Source: Agrocybe praecox (Eukaryota; Basidiomycota; Agaricomycetes; Agaricales; Agrocybaceae). From it: a stretch of 16,656 bases of DNA. The position numbers were made by a program, and so were the translations under genes. Positions 13,140 through 16,656 of the stretch are shown piece by piece; the stretch's first letter is position 1; every line of letters begins with the position of its first letter. A model generated the notes under the pieces. That model ran no database searches. It saw nothing but the letters and a program-made list of their open reading frames with translations, and had not been told where the DNA came from. The DNA is taken from positions 1 to 16,656 of the forward strand of contig CAXHKQ010000315.1 of the NCBI GenBank assembly GCA_964017145.1. Reading direction: 5' to 3'.

Positions 13140-14916
13140 ATGGACCATCTGCAGCCCGACAATATCGTGCACGGCGAGCGCCAGCGACGCAAACAGGCGC
13201 CGATCGCGTGCCCGGTGTGCGGCGTCACCGTGCGACCCGCCGACATGGAGCAGCACTACGCCATCGAGGTGGAGCGTCTGCACAAGTTGCACATATCGTC
13301 GGATGCGGCGCAGCGGGCCGCCAAGAGCGTGGCTGCAGGCCATCATCGGATGTCACCGAAAGCGACTGCGGCAGCGGCGGCAGCCACTTCGGCGGACGTG
13401 AAAGCAGCTGGGTGTTCTACGTCGGCCAGTTCGTCGTCGGCAACAGGTGGCGGTGCTGGCGCAGCCGGTAGCAGTAGTGAGGCGTCGACGTCGGGAGCTG
13501 GAGCTGCCGTGGCGGGACCGATGAATCCGAAGGAGTGTTGGAGCACGTATCAGCGGATCAAGAACAATCGTCAGAGTCGATTGAAGGTAGGTCTTTTAGG
13601 TTTCGTTAAAATACGTTGAATCTTGATCGCATCTTTGCATTCTTAACTTGTATAGTCCAGTGTTCAAGTGCATTATTACTTATTTCCTATTCTATTATGA
13701 AACTTAAATACGTTTTCGATTCTACAATTGATAACTTTTGTGTACAGTTTATTCACCCGGTATCAAAATAAGAAAAATAACTGCTGATGCATATTTGTAA
13801 ATAAACACAGTGATAAATAACTCTCATTTCCATTTCCCTCGCCATATTCAAATGATGATAATATTACACGTTTTGGAAAGGCAAAAAATTCATTTACATT
13901 CCGGGAGATAGAAGAGAAAACAAATACAATTACATCAAACCACATCAGTGGAGCTAGACTGTTTTTTTGGAGAAGAAAAAACAATAATCCAATTACTTCT
14001 CCATACCCAGGTCAAATCGCGCAAACGCAAATCCTCCGACCCCGTCTGTCCTGTCTGCAACGAACCCGTCAGCGACGACATCAACATCCACGTGGAACGG
14101 TGTCTGCGTCGCAGCAACAACGGCCGCCACAAATCGACGACAACCAACCAAGCTCACAACAACGGCGGCAGCAACGCCACAACGACATCCACCACCACCA
14201 CAACCTCAGATGATGATGCGGACGACGACGATGACGTCAGCATCGACGTCGAATCGGCGGAACCCTTCGAGGAGTACGAATGGGCCGGCCAGACGCGCAT
14301 TCGCGCCTCCTCGCTGCTGCAGGGCGGCTACGGCGCAGCCGGCATCGGCACCGCGATCCAGACCGCGGCGGCGGGCGACGAGGACGAGGATCTGATCGTA
14401 GACGGCGACGACTCGCACGTCTTTGGGGCGCCGCAGTACGGCGAACGCGACGTCATTCTGCCGGCGGCGATGGGCTCCAACAACAAAGAGCAGACGGAGA
14501 ATCTGTACTTGCGCAAGCTGGTGACGGGCGACTGCGGCCGCAGGGCGCCGTCGGACGAGGCGGGCGGAACTAGTGCGACGACCCGGGACGAAGAGGATGC
14601 GTCGCTGCCGAAGTCGTTTGCCTCCTCTGCGGCCGCCGGCGTCCTGAGCGCCGACAGCAAGGATCACATCATCGAGGCGCTGAAGACGCGACTGCGCGAC
14701 TACGAAGGTGGTGGTGGTGGTGCCACACGCAACCAGAACAACCAGAAGTGCAAGTGCCTGATCTGCATGGATGAGTTCCGGCAACCGGTCGTTTCGATCT
14801 GCTGCTGGCACGTGCACTGCGAGGAGTGCTGGCTGCGCACGCTGGGCGCCCGCAAACTGTGTCCGCAGTGCAACATGATCACGTCGCCCACGGATCTGCG
14901 GCGGATATACATGTGA
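13140..14916 (+). CDS. RNF220: RNF220-type RING E3 ubiquitin ligase
   Basis: Two exons, join(13140-13586, 14011-14916), give 450 aa. Donor K|GTAGGT and acceptor CATACCCAG|GTC are phase 0, with a 424-bp intron. Zinc-finger-like CPVC at 24-27 with His-39 comes first. Next is an Ala/Ser/Gly-rich linker (about 75-127) and the block NPKECWSTYQRIKNNRQSRL (129-148). A second finger (Cys162, Cys165, His176, Cys180) and an acidic Asp run precede the family block EEYEWAGQTRIRASSLL. The C-terminal C3HC4 RING has Cys398, Cys401, Cys414, His416, Cys419, Cys422, Cys433 and Cys436, ending DLRRIYM as RNF220 ends DLRRIY plus one hydrophobic residue. RNF220 transfers ubiquitin to substrates such as Sin3B and modulates Wnt/Hedgehog signalling in vertebrates; insect targets are unknown to me. 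It is shorter than human RNF220 (566 aa), mainly at the N-terminus. Confidence 0.93.
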
Positions 14917-15322
14917 GACCGGAGCACTGCTGCTCCTGCAACAAATACGGATGGAGGGCACGTGCCGCAGAATAATTCCAAAGTGATACAAATCGTCCTT
15001 AGCGCCGCCATACATTCACACACTCACACACGAGCACAGATAGGAAGATGTAATTGTTGCGAATCGAATAAGGTATAAATTTTATATAAAAGACCACACA
15101 AACCCAACACAAAACCTACGAAACCGATAATAAAATCCGAAATCCACTGTGAGAACTGCAAACGGTTTAAGAAGCACTGTCTTACATTAGCAAATAGCTC
15201 AAAACTAGTACCGTCCACCAGACATTTCACTCAAACACGGCCTTTAACCGCACAAAACAGCCGCTCGTTGTTTATGTTTTGCGCAGCTCTCGTCGCGCAA
15301 TCGCAATTCCATGTTTATAGGT
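14917..15322 (+). other. RNF220 3' UTR and short intergenic spacer
   Basis: Non-coding sequence after the RNF220 stop. It holds the likely poly(A) signal and then about 190 bp before the TATA box of the next gene, so transcription of the two same-strand genes is tightly packed. Confidence 0.7.
15129..15134 (+). promoter_or_regulatory. Poly(A) signal of RNF220 (AATAAA)
   Basis: A canonical AATAAA about 215 bp after the RNF220 stop codon and before the next promoter. The placement fits a short 3' UTR. Confidence 0.6.
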
Positions 15323-15355
15323 TATATAAACTGGTAATCAGTTTTTTCGGCAGTC
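15323..15355 (+). promoter_or_regulatory. TATA/Inr core promoter of the FASTKD4-like gene
   Basis: TATATAAA at 15323-15330 is followed by GGCAGTC, an arthropod initiator-like motif, with its A at 15352. That is 29 bp from the first T of the TATA box, the canonical spacing. It would give a 66-nt leader before ATG 15418. Both motifs are seen directly; activity is inferred. Confidence 0.55.
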
Positions 15356-15417
15356 GCGTCGCGCATTTCGCATTCGCCCGCACCGCCAGCGTCCACCCGG
15401 GGCACCCAGCGTGCAGC

Positions 15418-16656
15418 ATGTTCAACGTACGTAAAGTGGTCAGTGTGCTGGGCCGAACGGCTACCGTTCGTCGCAGCTGTCGGCCAGTCGGCAGACGCCC
15501 GCTGCAGTGGCAGCCGTGCGAACGGCCACAACGTCGACGGCACCAGCGGCTATCAAAACAACAGAGCAGACAACGACGACAGCAACCACCGCCACCACAC
15601 CTGCCGATGGCGAGGCGAAACGCAAGTCCAAGAGTACGCGGTGCCCGAATTGCTGACTGAAACTAGACGCTGCAAATTCTCACGAATGTGTTTTATCTCA
15701 TCCGATGATGTCTAGATCCCATGGTTGCGGCCGCCTTCGATTCCCTGCTTACCAACGACGATGCAACGAAACCGGCGAAACCAACGAAATCCGCGGCCGC
15801 TACCGCCGCTTCTTTGGACCTGGACGAGTTGATCATCAATGCGAAAACCGTGTCGGAATTGCTCTCGATTGGCGACTCGACGGCCGCCATTTCGCGCAAG
15901 CATGCACTGAAGGTATTCGCATTGATTGAAAAGCTACTCGAGTGTTTGCCATTCTCAATTCCACATTATCCCGCCGCAGATAGTCTCCATTCTGGCCGAG
16001 TGGAGCTCCATCAATCGCGCCCAGCTGGCCGACTTCGAGAACGACGCGCGCTTCATCAAGCTCTGCCGACTGCTCGGCCGTGCCGTTCCGCCAGCGAACA
16101 AGCAGCCACGCACCAACGGCAACAACGGCGATGGCAACTCCGGTAATACTGCCGCATCGGCCGCCGCTCGACAGGCGAAAATCGCCGGCTTCCGCACCGA
16201 TGACCTGAACACCGTGATCGGTGTCGCGGGCGACGATGAGGCGGCCAAGCTGATCGCGAGCATCAGCATTCCGCAGATGATCAAGGTGATGTCGGCGCTG
16301 GCCGCCAAGAAGCGGCGCAGCACTCCGCTGCTGCGCTCCCTGGCGTACAACATCAGCAGCAATTCGGCGCCGCTGGATCTGAAGCAGTGCGCCGATCTGC
16401 TGTACGCGATGGCCGTACTGAACTTCCCCGATGCGGTGCTGGTGGGTCGCATCAGCATGGATGTGCAGAATGGGCTGCAGCAGAACAAGGACAAGCCTGC
16501 TGCGGTCGGTTCGATTGTGACCAGTTTGGGGTTGCTGCGGTATCGCGATGCTGGTGAGTGTGATCGCGTTTCGAGGTCGCGAGTAGGGTCTTTCTTGAAT
16601 AACTCCGTGCGTTTTTACTCACAGACCTGCTGGAGAGCCTGGCCGAATGGGTGCTG
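15418..16656 (+). CDS. FASTKD4: FASTKD4/TBRG4-like mitochondrial RNA-binding protein (5' part)
   Basis: Partial gene cut by the window end; 323 residues are visible with exons join(15418-15426, 15477-15633, 15716-15912, 15980-16553, 16625-16656). Later splices are well supported: A|GTACGC to GTCTAG|AT (phase 1, Asn codon), AAG|GTATTC to CCGCAG|ATA (phase 0), and G|GTGAGT to CTCACAG|AC (phase 1, Asp codon). A Thr/Ala-rich N-terminus is followed by SELLSIGDSTAAISRKHAL, WSSINRAQLADFENDARFI (130-148) and the helical FAST block KQCADLLYAMAVLNFPDAVL (256-275). The FAST_2 and RAP domains would lie beyond the edge. FASTKD4 stabilises a subset of mitochondrial mRNAs in the matrix. The first 50-bp intron (15427-15476) is unusually short and doubtful: without removing it the frame stops at 15660, so either it is spliced or a base is missing from the assembly. 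Met-58 (15721) is a less likely start. Confidence 0.85.

Noticed and set aside
14206..15015. 269-codon minus-strand frame over RNF220 exon 2
   Set aside because: It is a shadow of the RNF220 coding exon. The translation is Arg/Ala/Val-rich with no family match.

Overview
The window reads as an intron-containing insect nuclear genome, most likely a mosquito (Anopheles-like). Short introns (50-424 bp, plus one of about 3.1 kb) interrupt GC-rich coding exons. Non-coding DNA is AT/CA-rich with many short microsatellites. The proteins match well-known dipteran families. Splice boundaries were placed by eye from reading frame, GT/AG signals and remembered family sequence, with no alignment run.

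Layout, left to right. An elongator tRNA-Met(CAT) lies at 207-279. The gene sigmar (TNFAIP8/TIPE family, + strand) has a three-exon core at 4524-5289. Upstream of it are three candidate alternative first coding exons (1595-1673, 2910-3081, 3515-3527), all ending in the same splice phase. A 425-bp non-autonomous TA-target MITE (2079-2503) sits between two of them. Converging on sigmar from the right is UGP (UTP-glucose-1-phosphate uridylyltransferase, - strand). Its four coding exons span 6602-11918 and encode a complete 513-residue protein; its large first intron holds two possible alternative N-terminal starts.

UGP is head-to-head with an RNF220-type E3 ubiquitin ligase (+ strand, 13140-14916, two exons, 450 aa), with about 1.2 kb between start codons. 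A FASTKD4/TBRG4-like mitochondrial RNA-binding protein (+ strand, from 15418) follows behind a recognisable TATA/Inr core promoter and runs off the right edge.

The four proteins (a cytoplasmic lipid/autophagy-linked adaptor, a sugar-nucleotide enzyme, a ubiquitin ligase, and a mitochondrial RNA factor) have no obvious shared pathway. This is ordinary euchromatic neighbourhood, not an operon or island. I see no novel multi-gene system. The most interesting points are the phase-matched alternative first exons of sigmar, the alternative N-termini of UGP, the ambiguous 50-bp intron at the start of FASTKD4, and the MITE with phased subterminal repeats.
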